Source: Pseudomonadota bacterium
Lineage (GTDB): Bacteria > Pseudomonadota > Gammaproteobacteria > Burkholderiales > Rhodocyclaceae
NCBI GenBank assembly: GCA_009778425.1
Contig: WRJU01000223.1
Coordinates: forward strand, 1 to 13,135
Direction of reading: 5' to 3'
Length of the DNA: 13,135 nt
In this document: piece after piece, positions 1 to 7,192 of the stretch
Position numbering within the stretch: position 1 is the stretch's first letter
How the letters are laid out: each line of letters begins with the position of its first letter
Position numbers and translations under genes: made by a program
The notes under the pieces: model-generated
Databases searched by the model: none
Told to the model about the DNA's origin: nothing
What the model saw: only the letters and a program-made list of their open reading frames with translations

Positions 1-1817
1 CCAAAGGCACGGGCGACAATGAGGACGTGCACTTTGAAGATACGGTGCGCGGCAGCGACTGGGGCGCGGATCAGGTCGTCGCGCGCATGTTCGTCAACAC
101 TGCCCCCAAAGCGGTGCGCGAACTCGCGGCCTGGGGGACGCCCTGGAGCCGGGTGCGTGGCGGTGAGCACAAGGTCATCATCAACGAACAGAAAGTGACC
201 CTCACCGAACGCACGGAGGCGCACGGCCTGATTGCGCAGCGCGACTTCGGTGGAACCAAGAAATGGCGCACCTGCTACGCGGCGGACGGAACCGGGCATG
301 CCATGCTGTTTACTACCAGCAATCAGGCGATTTGCCACGGCGTCGAGGTGCATGAGCGTACCGAGGCGCTGGCGCTGATTCACGATGGGGGGCGTTGTTA
401 CGGCGCGGTGGTGCGTAACCTCATCACCGGGGAACTCGTCGCCTATCTTGCCAAGGCCACGGCGATTGCCGCCGGTGGCGCGGGGCGGCTCTACAGCGCT
501 ACGACCAGCGCGGTGATCTGCGAGGGCATGGGTCACGGGCTGGCGTTTGAGACCGGCGTCGCGCCCCTGGGCAATATGGAGGCCGTGCAGTTCCATCCGA
601 CCGGTATCGTTCCGTCTGGCATCCTTGTCACCGAGGGTTGCCGGGGAGACGGCGGCCTGTTGCGGGACGTGAACGGCGAACGTTTCATGCCGCATTACGA
701 GCCGGAAAAGAAGGAACTCGCCTCGCGCGATGTCGTTTCCCGCCGCATGGAAGAACACATCCGTAGCGGCAAGGGCGTGTCTTCGCGTTTCGGGCCGCAC
801 CTGTGGCTGGACATCACCTTGTTGGGTCGCCAGCACATCGAACACAACCTGCGCGAAGTGAAAGAAATCTGCCAGTACTTCCTCGGCATCGACCCCGCCG
901 AGAAGTGGATTCCTGTGCGCCCGACGCAGCACTATACGATGGGCGGCGTGCGTACCGACCATACCGGCCAGTCGCCCTGGCTTAAGGGACTGTTCGCGGC
1001 GGGCGAGGCGGCTTGCTGGGATTTGCACGGTTTCAACCGGCTTGGCGGCAATTCCGTGGCCGAAACCGTGGTCGCGGGCATGATCGTCGGAGAATCCATC
1101 GCCGATTTTTGCGACAAACCGGAAAACGGCGCGCCGTTCCCGCTCACGCTCGCGCGCGAATTCGTGCAGCGCGAGGAGGCGAAGCTGGCAAAGCTCCTCG
1201 ATGGGGGCGGGCACGAAAACGCGTTCAAGATTTACACCGAGATGCAGCACGTCATGACCGATCACGTCGGCATTTTCCGGCAGGGCGACGCGCTGCTCGC
1301 CGGGGTCGAGCATCTGCAACGCTTGCGGGAGCGGAGCGCCAAAATCGGCGTTTCCGGCAAGTCGCGCGCGGCCAATCCCGAACTGGTGGCGGCCTATCGG
1401 GTCCGGCGCATGCTCAAACTGGCGCTTGCCGTCGCGCAGGGCGCTTACTTGCGTACCGAGAGCCGGGGCGCGCATTTCCGCGAGGATTTTCCCCGGCGCA
1501 ACGACAAGGAATGGCTCAAACGCACACTGGCCTTTTGGCCGGATGAGGCGGCCACCCTGCCGCGTTTCGAGTATGAGCCGCTCGATGTCATGAGGATGGA
1601 ACTGCCGCCGGGCTGGCGCGGTTACGGCGCGAAGGACTACATCGAACATCCGGATACCCCGCGCCGCCAGCAGGAAATAGAAGCTATCCGCAGCCAGATG
1701 GAAGGCCAGGATCGCTTTGCCGTCCAGGAAGCCCTCATGCCTTATGTTGGAGAATTACCCGCTTCGCTCGCGGGCCGCAACGAACGACTCGATGAACCGC
1801 TGGAGGCCGTGCAATGA
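1..1817 (+). CDS. frdA: Fumarate reductase/succinate dehydrogenase flavoprotein subunit (5'-truncated by window edge)
   Basis: Flavoprotein subunit of quinol:fumarate reductase/succinate dehydrogenase, which interconverts fumarate and succinate on the cytoplasmic face of the membrane. The frame is open from base 3 (KGTGDNEDVHFEDTVRGSDW), so the GTG at 27 is not the start. From memory of the Wolinella succinogenes FrdA sequence, that GTG codon falls at its residue 68, so about 59 N-terminal residues, including the covalent-FAD histidine region, lie outside the window. Counting from codon 27, the active-site residues align at a constant offset of 67: H190 in QFHPTG (Wolinella H257), R234 in ASRDVVSRR (catalytic R301) and H302 in QHYTMGG (H369). 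R338 in GFNRLGGNS matches R404 after a one-residue insertion. The C-terminus (LPASLAGRNERLDE) also resembles Wolinella. The stop overlaps frdB by 4 bases, implying translational coupling. The direction of catalysis in vivo cannot be read from the sequence. Confidence 0.95.
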   Translation, partial: KGTGDNEDVHFEDTVRGSDWGADQVVARMFVNTAPKAVRELAAWGTPWSRVRGGEHKVIINEQKVTLTERTEAHGLIAQRDFGGTKKWRTCYAADGTGHAMLFTTSNQAICHGVEVHERTEALALIHDGGRCYGAVVRNLITGELVAYLAKATAIAAGGAGRLYSATTSAVICEGMGHGLAFETGVAPLGNMEAVQFHPTGIVPSGILVTEGCRGDGGLLRDVNGERFMPHYEPEKKELASRDVVSRRMEEHIRSGKGVSSRFGPHLWLDITLLGRQHIEHNLREVKEICQYFLGIDPAEKWIPVRPTQHYTMGGVRTDHTGQSPWLKGLFAAGEAACWDLHGFNRLGGNSVAETVVAGMIVGESIADFCDKPENGAPFPLTLAREFVQREEAKLAKLLDGGGHENAFKIYTEMQHVMTDHVGIFRQGDALLAGVEHLQRLRERSAKIGVSGKSRAANPELVAAYRVRRMLKLALAVAQGAYLRTESRGAHFREDFPRRNDKEWLKRTLAFWPDEAATLPRFEYEPLDVMRMELPPGWRGYGAKDYIEHPDTPRRQQEIEAIRSQMEGQDRFAVQEALMPYVGELPASLAGRNERLDEPLEAVQ

Positions 1818-2590
1818 GCGCCATCGATAACGACACTGCTCAAAATGTCCGGCAGCACCGGCTGTTGCGCATCAGCGTCCTGCGCTACGATCCGAGAGAC
1901 CCCGCTTCGACGCCGCGCATGCAGGAGTACCGGATTGAAGAGGCCGACAGCATGACGCTGTTTATCGCCCTCAACGAAATTCGTGAACATCAAGACCCGA
2001 CCCTGCAATTCGATTTCGTCTGCCGCGCCGGTATTTGCGGCAGTTCCGCGATAATGGTCAATGGCCGCCCGCAACTGGCTTGCCGCACATTGACCCGCGA
2101 CCTGCCCGATGAAATCACGCTTGCGCCGCTGCCATTCTTTGAGCTGATCGGCGACCTTTCGGTCAACACCGGAAAATGGATGCGCGGCATGAGCGAGCGG
2201 TTGCAAGCCTGGCTGCACACGAAGGAGGGCGAGGCCGACATTTGCCGCATCGAGGACCGCATGGACCCCGACGTCGCCGAGCAAATCTACGAACTCGAGC
2301 GCTGCATCGAGTGCGGTTGCTGTGTTGCCGCCTGTGGGACCGCTCAGATGCGCAAGGATTTCGTCGGCGCGGTCGGTTTCGGAAAGATTGCGCGTTTCCG
2401 GCTCGACCCGCGCGATGCCCGCACGGATGACGATTTTTACGAGCTGATCGGCGACGATACCGGCGTGTTCGGCTGCATGTCACTGCTCGCCTGCCAGGAT
2501 GTTTGCCCCAAGTCGCTGCCGCTGCAGACGCAAATCGCGTTCCTGCGGCGGAAGATGGCGGCGCAGGGATTTACTTCCAGCACACGTTGA
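1814..2590 (+). CDS. frdB: Fumarate reductase/succinate dehydrogenase iron-sulfur subunit
   Basis: 258-residue electron-transfer subunit carrying three Fe-S clusters between FrdA and the membrane cytochrome b subunit. The ATG overlaps the frdA stop (ATGA), with GGAGG seven bases upstream inside frdA. The N-terminal ferredoxin domain has C70 and C75 (CRAGIC) and C90 (QLAC), but the third canonical ligand position, 78, is Ser (codon TCC, 2045-2047) where Wolinella FrdB has Cys. The C-terminal domain has C164, C167, C170 and C174, then C221, C227 and C231. This reproduces the spacing of the Wolinella 4Fe-4S (C151/C154/C157/C218) and 3Fe-4S (C161/C208/C214) ligands. The protein is somewhat longer than Wolinella FrdB (239 aa), mainly from an N-terminal extension. 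Its last 20 bases overlap the end of pilE on the other strand, and no terminator is visible between them. Confidence 0.95.
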   Translation: MSAIDNDTAQNVRQHRLLRISVLRYDPRDPASTPRMQEYRIEEADSMTLFIALNEIREHQDPTLQFDFVCRAGICGSSAIMVNGRPQLACRTLTRDLPDEITLAPLPFFELIGDLSVNTGKWMRGMSERLQAWLHTKEGEADICRIEDRMDPDVAEQIYELERCIECGCCVAACGTAQMRKDFVGAVGFGKIARFRLDPRDARTDDDFYELIGDDTGVFGCMSLLACQDVCPKSLPLQTQIAFLRRKMAAQGFTSSTR

Positions 2591-2984
2591 CTGCTCCCTC
2601 TCCCTCGACGCCTCTCTGTCCGGCCTGATCGATGGTGAGGGCTCTGCACAAAGCGGGGTCCCTGTCGGCTTGCGCGCCTATGGGGTCGGCTCTGAGAAGG
2701 TAGGCGCGCGCGGCCAGATTCTGAATGTCGAAGGCATAGTACCCTGCCAGATCATTGCTGCACTGTAGATCTAAATTTGGCAGGGGATCGCCCATGTAGG
2801 TCATGTTCACGGTGTAGTAACGTTCCAGCGACTGTGACATTTCCAGCAGACAGGCTGCTGCCGCCGCCCGGCGGGTTTTTATCATGTACGACTGGTAGCT
2901 TGGCATCGCGATAGTGGCGAGGATGGCAACGATCGCAACAACGATTACCAGCTCCAACAGCGTGAACCCCTTCTGCGTGTTCAT
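2571..2984 (-). CDS. pilE: Type IV pilin of the PilE class (minor or accessory pilin)
   Basis: 137-residue type IV prepilin. The short leader MNTQKG ends in the prepilin-peptidase site G6|F7, followed by FTLLELVIVVAIVAIL with the conserved Glu at mature position 5 (E11) and the usual hydrophobic N-terminal helix. The globular part has C45, C75, C113 and C135. The ending (ALCRALTIDQAGQRG, then VNVCWK) matches the C-terminal disulfide region of the betaproteobacterial PilE family found next to PilY1. The start is supported by GAGGA about seven bases upstream, which overlaps the pilY1 stop codon, so translation is probably coupled to pilY1. At 137 residues it is short for a major pilin, and its position after pilY1 suggests an accessory pilin in the tip/priming complex. 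The 3' end overlaps frdB by 20 bases in convergent orientation. Confidence 0.9.
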   Translation of the reverse strand: MNTQKGFTLLELVIVVAIVAILATIAMPSYQSYMIKTRRAAAAACLLEMSQSLERYYTVNMTYMGDPLPNLDLQCSNDLAGYYAFDIQNLAARAYLLRADPIGAQADRDPALCRALTIDQAGQRGVEGEGAVNVCWK

Positions 2985-2993
2985 GAACGATCC

Positions 2994-5900
2994 TCAGTTG
3001 ATGATTTCGCGCCAGGATATACGGCGGCCACGGTTCCGAGCTGGAGGAGGATTCATTTCGAGACTGGTCTGGCCTGCCGAATCCATGCCGCTGACAATCA
3101 CTCGCCCGTTGACAACCTTGACTTGCCCAGGCATGCCGCCGAGCAGGTCGCCAATTTTGATGGCTGAAGGAATTTTTCCATCGTCCATGTCTTTGTCATC
3201 AAATTCTCCGTCGCCATTGATGTCGAGAAAGACGAAGTCCGGTGCGCTGCCGGTTTGGGCATTGATGGCATAGAGCCAGCCGGAACCTTTCGGGTCGCAG
3301 GGGTCGCCGTCGACGGGTGGGATGATCGTGGTGAATAGGACGACATCCCCTCTTGCGGTTTGAACGATGACCGGTGCGCTCACGACACGCTCGCCTTTTT
3401 CGGTCAGGGAAATATACCAGCCTTTCTTGTTGTTTTCGCTGGGGCTACCCGCGAGTGGCAGGATGGACTTCACCGGAACGCTGCCCACGGAACCCGTTGT
3501 ACTGAAAGTGCGCTCTTGCAGGTCATCGTGCGAGAGGGTAGGGCCATCATTGTCGGTCAGTCCGTATATGTTTTGCTGTACCGGGGGGATGCTTCTGTCA
3601 GAGAGGCTGAGATAGCGTCCGGTTCCGAAGAAAACGAAAGTTTTTTTGGCATCGGTGGCAATGTTGAGCCTCGCTGCCGTGGCGCGCGCGGTAATCGGTC
3701 GATTGGGCGTGCCCGTGTCGAAAAATTTTTGAGGCGCGCTGAACAGTTGCGGGATCAATCCGAATTTCCACATCTTGCCGCGCAGATCGCCCGCATAGGC
3801 CGATACCGCGTGGGTTGCTGCATCTTCCTTGATGGAGGGAGGGGCGAGGCCGTTGCCGAGTTCGTCCGATGCCTTGATGAAAGTCGTGCTGCCGTTGGCG
3901 ATGTTCACTATGCCCAGGGCAGCCTTGTCATTGCAACTGTTGTAGCCATTACCGAAGATGGCGCTTGGTTGCCCGTTGATCTCAGCGTATGCCAGCGAAC
4001 CGATGATATTGCCCAGGTAGGCCGAATTGGGGTCGGGGTCAGGGCAGGTCTGGCGGCCATTGAGTTCCCACTTGACATTGCTCCCCTGGAAAGTCGCCGG
4101 GTTGCTCACATCCAACCCGTATAGCCCCTTGCCGCCGCGTCCGAGCGCGCCGACCAGAAGATACTGATCCGGCGTCTGGGTTGGCGTCGTTATCAGGATT
4201 TCACCATCTACGTAGAAATTGTGCCCGTTGGTGAGTTCGGCCAGCTTTGAAACCAGCGCCGACGGAATGTAGGCGAACTGCTCCGTCCCGTCGGCGGCGT
4301 CAAAGGCATGCAGCATGCCGTCGTTGGCTCCCAGAAAAATCGTCCTGTCCGATTCGCTGTATTTGACGTAGAGCGGCGAGTTGTGCGGGCTGTCGCCGAG
4401 CGGGGCATGGTTGGCGTCGCTGCGGTAACGAGGGCGGAACTGGCCGGGATTCGGGCCTTCATTCGCGTTGTTCCCCCTGATGAAGTCGAGGACTTTCTGG
4501 CCGTCGAGCAGTTGCCCCGGCCCCCTCAGGGCGTCCTGAAGCGTGGGGCTCAGGTTGGCCCATGTGAAGGGGACGCCGTCGTTGTTGCTGTTGAGGGTGT
4601 ATATCCTGCGCGCCGTGGGCGAAGGCATCTGTTCCGAGGCAAACCAGACTTCTTCTTCAAGCCCGGTTTTCGGATTGATTTTCTGGGCAATGAGTTCTCC
4701 CCTCCAGTCTTCAGGTTTGAAATGCGTCTTGTAGATGTAAACATCGGTCGAGACCGGCTCGATCTGGGAAGAACTGGCGTCGATGTTTCCCGAGGAGGCT
4801 TTTTGCGCGCTGTTGACGGAATTGATGATGGACGACATGCCTTGAAGGAATTCGTCGGGGTTGCTGGCTGAGAAAAAATCCCCATGACCATTTACGGCGG
4901 TGTGCAGCAAATCGTCGATCTTTTCAGTAAAGTTGCTGTCGGGAAGGGGATTAGGCCAGGTAATCGTCTCAACCGGAGAGTCATAAATTGCCTTGAAAGC
5001 CGTGTCCTTATCGATTTTGCCCGCTACCCCCAGGCCGATGGTGAAGGTCGTCATGTGCTGATATTCGGCATTATCCCGGTACTTCGGGGGAACCGCGCCT
5101 AGCGTTCCGGGAGCCGGGGTCTTGGGAACCTTGTTGGCGACTGAGGATGGCAGGAGTTTGTTATCCCAGTAATACCAAGCAATGTCTGCCAAGGTATTGG
5201 AATAACTATCCTTGAACGGAGAGGGGGCATTGCCGTCCACATTAGTGTTCACGACTTTTGGGCTGGAGGCGGAAGCACCGTTCCAGTAACCGTCTGTCAT
5301 TAGAATGGTAAAACTCTTGCGGCATGCAGCGGCTTTTTCCGTGGCGACAGTTCCCGGCTTGCCGGGATCGTCTGCCCAAGGCCCCAGGCTTGAGTTGTCC
5401 GATCTGTCGTAGTATCGCCCGGCACTATCCAGCGACCTCCTGAGCGGTGTAGCGCCTCGGTCAGATTCACTGAGGGGAATCTGGCTGGAGAAAAGGCTGG
5501 AGTACATGCCCCCCGGTTGGATGTTATATAACCAATCAAGAAACTTTGCTTTCCGCGCTTGATCGAATCCTTGTACGCCCTGCATGATAGTGTCAACTTT
5601 CTTCCCGTCTACGGATGAAAGGCTTTTTTTGTTGATGAGTCCCCAGCCTATGCGAACGCTGGGATCGAGCTTCTCGAAAGCTCTGGCAATCCCCGCTTTG
5701 GATGCGTAATTGCGTGTACGGTAATAAGAATACCAATTAGCGAAATTCTGTTTTTCTGTTTCACTCGTGATGATATGTTTTGTACACAGGCCAAGATTAA
5801 AGTTAATGGCTGCTACTGAAGGGTTAGGGTATGACACCCAAGCGTTTGTCGGGCAACTGTAGTAATGAGCCGGTTCGGGATTCATGGGAAGAAATTCTCC

Positions 5901-6608
5901 AGCACCACAATTTCCAGAATACCAGTTTTCCCAATAGCAAGAGTTTACGTGTCCAAAGCTTGAGGGCATTCCCACATTCTTACCCTTGATTGGAAAACCA
6001 TTGTAACCACTAGAGTAGTCTTTGCCGAATATCCTGCTTGAGTAGTCGGTCTGGACAAAGCTCGTGGCCAGGTTGACCGTAATGGGAACCGTGCCTGTGG
6101 TGTCTGAAAAATAGTTTGTATTGCTATTTCTGTATTTCAAATCGTAGCCGTTATACCAAGCTTTGTTGAATTGTGCGTTACCCAAGGTTCCGTCGGTGAC
6201 GGGAGAACCATTCGCTCCAATAACCACAACACCCGGAGGTGCGGGCGGTGGGACATATTGAACCAAGGGATTGAAGTACATCTTGTTGAAGTCAGGTGAT
6301 CTGTAAAATTCAAGTGGAACTTTGTAAAACTCATAATCATAATTATTGTAGGTATCAGTGCTTTGCCAATGTATATCGTCCGGCATATACGACCAGTACA
6401 TTGAATTGGAATCGTCGTGGATATATAACAAATTAGCCGGAACGGCTGTGGCAACCGTCAACGGCACGGGAGGAAAATTAACCGTTTGCGCCAGTGCGCT
6501 TCCGTGATGGCTAATGATCGCAATGGCCGTTGCGACGGCCTGAACCAAGGGGCGGATGCGGATTGCCAATCGTTGGGGAGAATGGCGAAAATGAATTGAA
6601 GTCTTCAT
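2994..6608 (-). CDS. pilY1: PilY1-type pilus tip adhesin / assembly factor
   Basis: 1204-residue exported protein of the PilY1/PilC family, which sits at the pilus tip, primes assembly with minor pilins and mediates adhesion. Residues 1-40 look like a long signal peptide (cleavage near SALA|QT). A von Willebrand A-like region follows, with a MIDAS motif DDSNS (65-69) and TILMTDG (434-440); four cysteines lie at 224-275 within it. The C-terminal beta-propeller has its hallmarks: DVYIYKTHFKPEDWRGEL (622-639), IFLGANDGMLHAFD (757-770), YAGDLRGKMWKFG (938-950) and FGTGRYL (994-1000). An EF-hand-like loop, DINGDGEFDDKD, lies at 1129-1140, and the protein ends in the family tail GRRISWREI. The start has AAGGA seven to eight bases upstream. 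The gene is 9 bases upstream of pilE. The 5' part (about 5700-6450) is strikingly AT-rich compared with the rest and rich in Tyr/Asn codons. Confidence 0.95.
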   Translation of the reverse strand: MKTSIHFRHSPQRLAIRIRPLVQAVATAIAIISHHGSALAQTVNFPPVPLTVATAVPANLLYIHDDSNSMYWSYMPDDIHWQSTDTYNNYDYEFYKVPLEFYRSPDFNKMYFNPLVQYVPPPAPPGVVVIGANGSPVTDGTLGNAQFNKAWYNGYDLKYRNSNTNYFSDTTGTVPITVNLATSFVQTDYSSRIFGKDYSSGYNGFPIKGKNVGMPSSFGHVNSCYWENWYSGNCGAGEFLPMNPEPAHYYSCPTNAWVSYPNPSVAAINFNLGLCTKHIITSETEKQNFANWYSYYRTRNYASKAGIARAFEKLDPSVRIGWGLINKKSLSSVDGKKVDTIMQGVQGFDQARKAKFLDWLYNIQPGGMYSSLFSSQIPLSESDRGATPLRRSLDSAGRYYDRSDNSSLGPWADDPGKPGTVATEKAAACRKSFTILMTDGYWNGASASSPKVVNTNVDGNAPSPFKDSYSNTLADIAWYYWDNKLLPSSVANKVPKTPAPGTLGAVPPKYRDNAEYQHMTTFTIGLGVAGKIDKDTAFKAIYDSPVETITWPNPLPDSNFTEKIDDLLHTAVNGHGDFFSASNPDEFLQGMSSIINSVNSAQKASSGNIDASSSQIEPVSTDVYIYKTHFKPEDWRGELIAQKINPKTGLEEEVWFASEQMPSPTARRIYTLNSNNDGVPFTWANLSPTLQDALRGPGQLLDGQKVLDFIRGNNANEGPNPGQFRPRYRSDANHAPLGDSPHNSPLYVKYSESDRTIFLGANDGMLHAFDAADGTEQFAYIPSALVSKLAELTNGHNFYVDGEILITTPTQTPDQYLLVGALGRGGKGLYGLDVSNPATFQGSNVKWELNGRQTCPDPDPNSAYLGNIIGSLAYAEINGQPSAIFGNGYNSCNDKAALGIVNIANGSTTFIKASDELGNGLAPPSIKEDAATHAVSAYAGDLRGKMWKFGLIPQLFSAPQKFFDTGTPNRPITARATAARLNIATDAKKTFVFFGTGRYLSLSDRSIPPVQQNIYGLTDNDGPTLSHDDLQERTFSTTGSVGSVPVKSILPLAGSPSENNKKGWYISLTEKGERVVSAPVIVQTARGDVVLFTTIIPPVDGDPCDPKGSGWLYAINAQTGSAPDFVFLDINGDGEFDDKDMDDGKIPSAIKIGDLLGGMPGQVKVVNGRVIVSGMDSAGQTSLEMNPPPARNRGRRISWREIIN

Positions 6609-6792
6609 GATCTTTCCTTTTTTTAGTTTTCTCTGGGCTTCCGGTCAGGGTTCCCTCGGCAGACTCCTTCCGTCATCCGCCTTCAGCGGATGCCTCTTCC
6701 CCCCTCAAAAGGGAGGTCGTTCAGGGGAAGCTCAAACTTCATCAACGTGTTCTGCGGCAGCTTGCCGCGACAGCCATTGATCGCAGAGGCGA
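6609..6792 (-). other. pilY1 upstream region with two inverted repeats
   Basis: The 184-base stretch before pilY1 has no convincing full gene. On the minus strand it carries a GC-rich inverted repeat CATCCGC-N5-GCGGATG (6674-6692). Just upstream is a weaker one pairing CCTCCC with GGGGGG around TTTTGA (6699-6716, one G-T pair). Neither is followed by a run of T, so they are not textbook intrinsic terminators. They could shape the pilY1 leader RNA or partly insulate pilY1 from the small gene before it. The last 20 bases contain an A-rich ribosome-binding segment (AAAAAAAGGAAAGATC before ATG). A possible frameshifted extension of the upstream small gene would occupy 6732-6792. Confidence 0.4.
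6674..6692 (-). repeat. Perfect 7-bp inverted repeat in the pilY1 leader
   Basis: The arms CATCCGC and GCGGATG match perfectly around a five-base loop and would form a stable hairpin in the pilY1 mRNA leader, about 66 bases before the start codon. No T-tract follows on either strand, so a role as Rho-independent terminator is not supported. A leader structure or RNA processing site is possible. Confidence 0.45.
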
Positions 6793-7005
6793 TCAACAAT
6801 ATTCGCTTGCTTGACGGGGGGGCTTGGGTTTCGGGGGCTGTGGAGTTTCAGGCGCAGGAGTTTCCGTGCCCGAATCCTCCCCGGCCTGGGGAAGCGCCGA
6901 GGCCGCAGATGCCGACATCGAGAAACCGTGCCCAAGCGAGAACGCCAATGTCATGACGCCTATGAACAGGCGTATCCAGTATTTATGGGGAAACGAGGTT
7001 CTCAT
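6793..7005 (-). CDS. Small proline-rich exported protein, unrecognised (possibly frameshifted)
   Basis: A 70-residue protein that I do not recognise. Two things argue it is real. AAGGAGG lies seven bases before the ATG, one of the strongest ribosome-binding sites in the window. The N-terminus is a clear signal peptide: basic start (MRTSFPHKYWIR), hydrophobic core (LFIGVMTLAF), then a likely cleavage after SASA near residue 34. The mature part is acidic then proline-rich (TETPAPETPQPPKPKPP), resembling a flexible periplasmic or cell-wall-spanning linker. It ends at a TGA soon after a run of seven C on the coding strand (6816-6822). Losing one C would continue the protein with 27 further residues, VKQANIVDRLCDQWLSRQAA and onward, to a stop at 6732-6734, giving 90 residues. 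It occupies the place where pilV/pilW/pilX usually lie, which suggests a pilus-related role, but this is inference only. Confidence 0.55.
   Translation of the reverse strand: MRTSFPHKYWIRLFIGVMTLAFSLGHGFSMSASAASALPQAGEDSGTETPAPETPQPPKPKPPRQASEYC
6816..6822. repeat. Seven-base G/C homopolymer in the small exported-protein gene
   Basis: Seven consecutive G on the plus strand (C on the coding strand) fall inside the proline codons of the small gene. Such tracts are prone to slippage and to sequencing error. A one-base deletion joins the signal peptide and proline-rich segment to a more ordinary-looking 27-residue tail. Confidence 0.6.
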
Positions 7006-7192
7006 GATGCGGCCTCCTTGAGCAGATCGGATGAGACGCTCTTATTCGGATGCCTGGCGGCATGTGCGGCCAGTGATACTCGAAGGATACAGTGGGGCGT
7101 TTTTTTAAAGCCGTTACTTTTGCCTGAGTCCGGGCAAATTACCGACCCAAAATCCGTGATGCCTTTAGCTGCAACTGGCTGAATCAAGGGGA
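7006..7192. other. Intergenic stretch between fimT and the small exported-protein gene
   Basis: 187 bases in which I see no convincing gene. An open frame on the minus strand from a TTG at 7187 runs to 7002, but it lacks a ribosome-binding site at a proper distance and resembles no family I know. The stretch holds an inverted repeat TTTGCC-N8-GGCAAA (7119-7138) and a seven-T tract at 7100-7106 on the plus strand. No promoter could be assigned with confidence. The strong Shine-Dalgarno for the downstream small gene lies at its left edge. Confidence 0.4.

Noticed and set aside
3360..4124. 254-codon open frame on the plus strand
   Set aside because: Antisense to the conserved propeller part of pilY1. 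Its translation resembles no family and has odd composition, so it is a shadow of the real gene.
7002..7187. 61-codon minus-strand frame after fimT (TTG start)
   Set aside because: Its stop overlaps the next ATG, which looked like coupling. However, it lacks a Shine-Dalgarno at proper spacing, has a rare start codon and matches nothing recognisable; treated as intergenic.
7080..7192. Possible cyclic-di-GMP or other riboswitch before the small exported gene
   Set aside because: A small stem TTTGCC/GGCAAA and scattered GC-rich bits suggested one, but the conserved core of the GEMM riboswitch could not be found.
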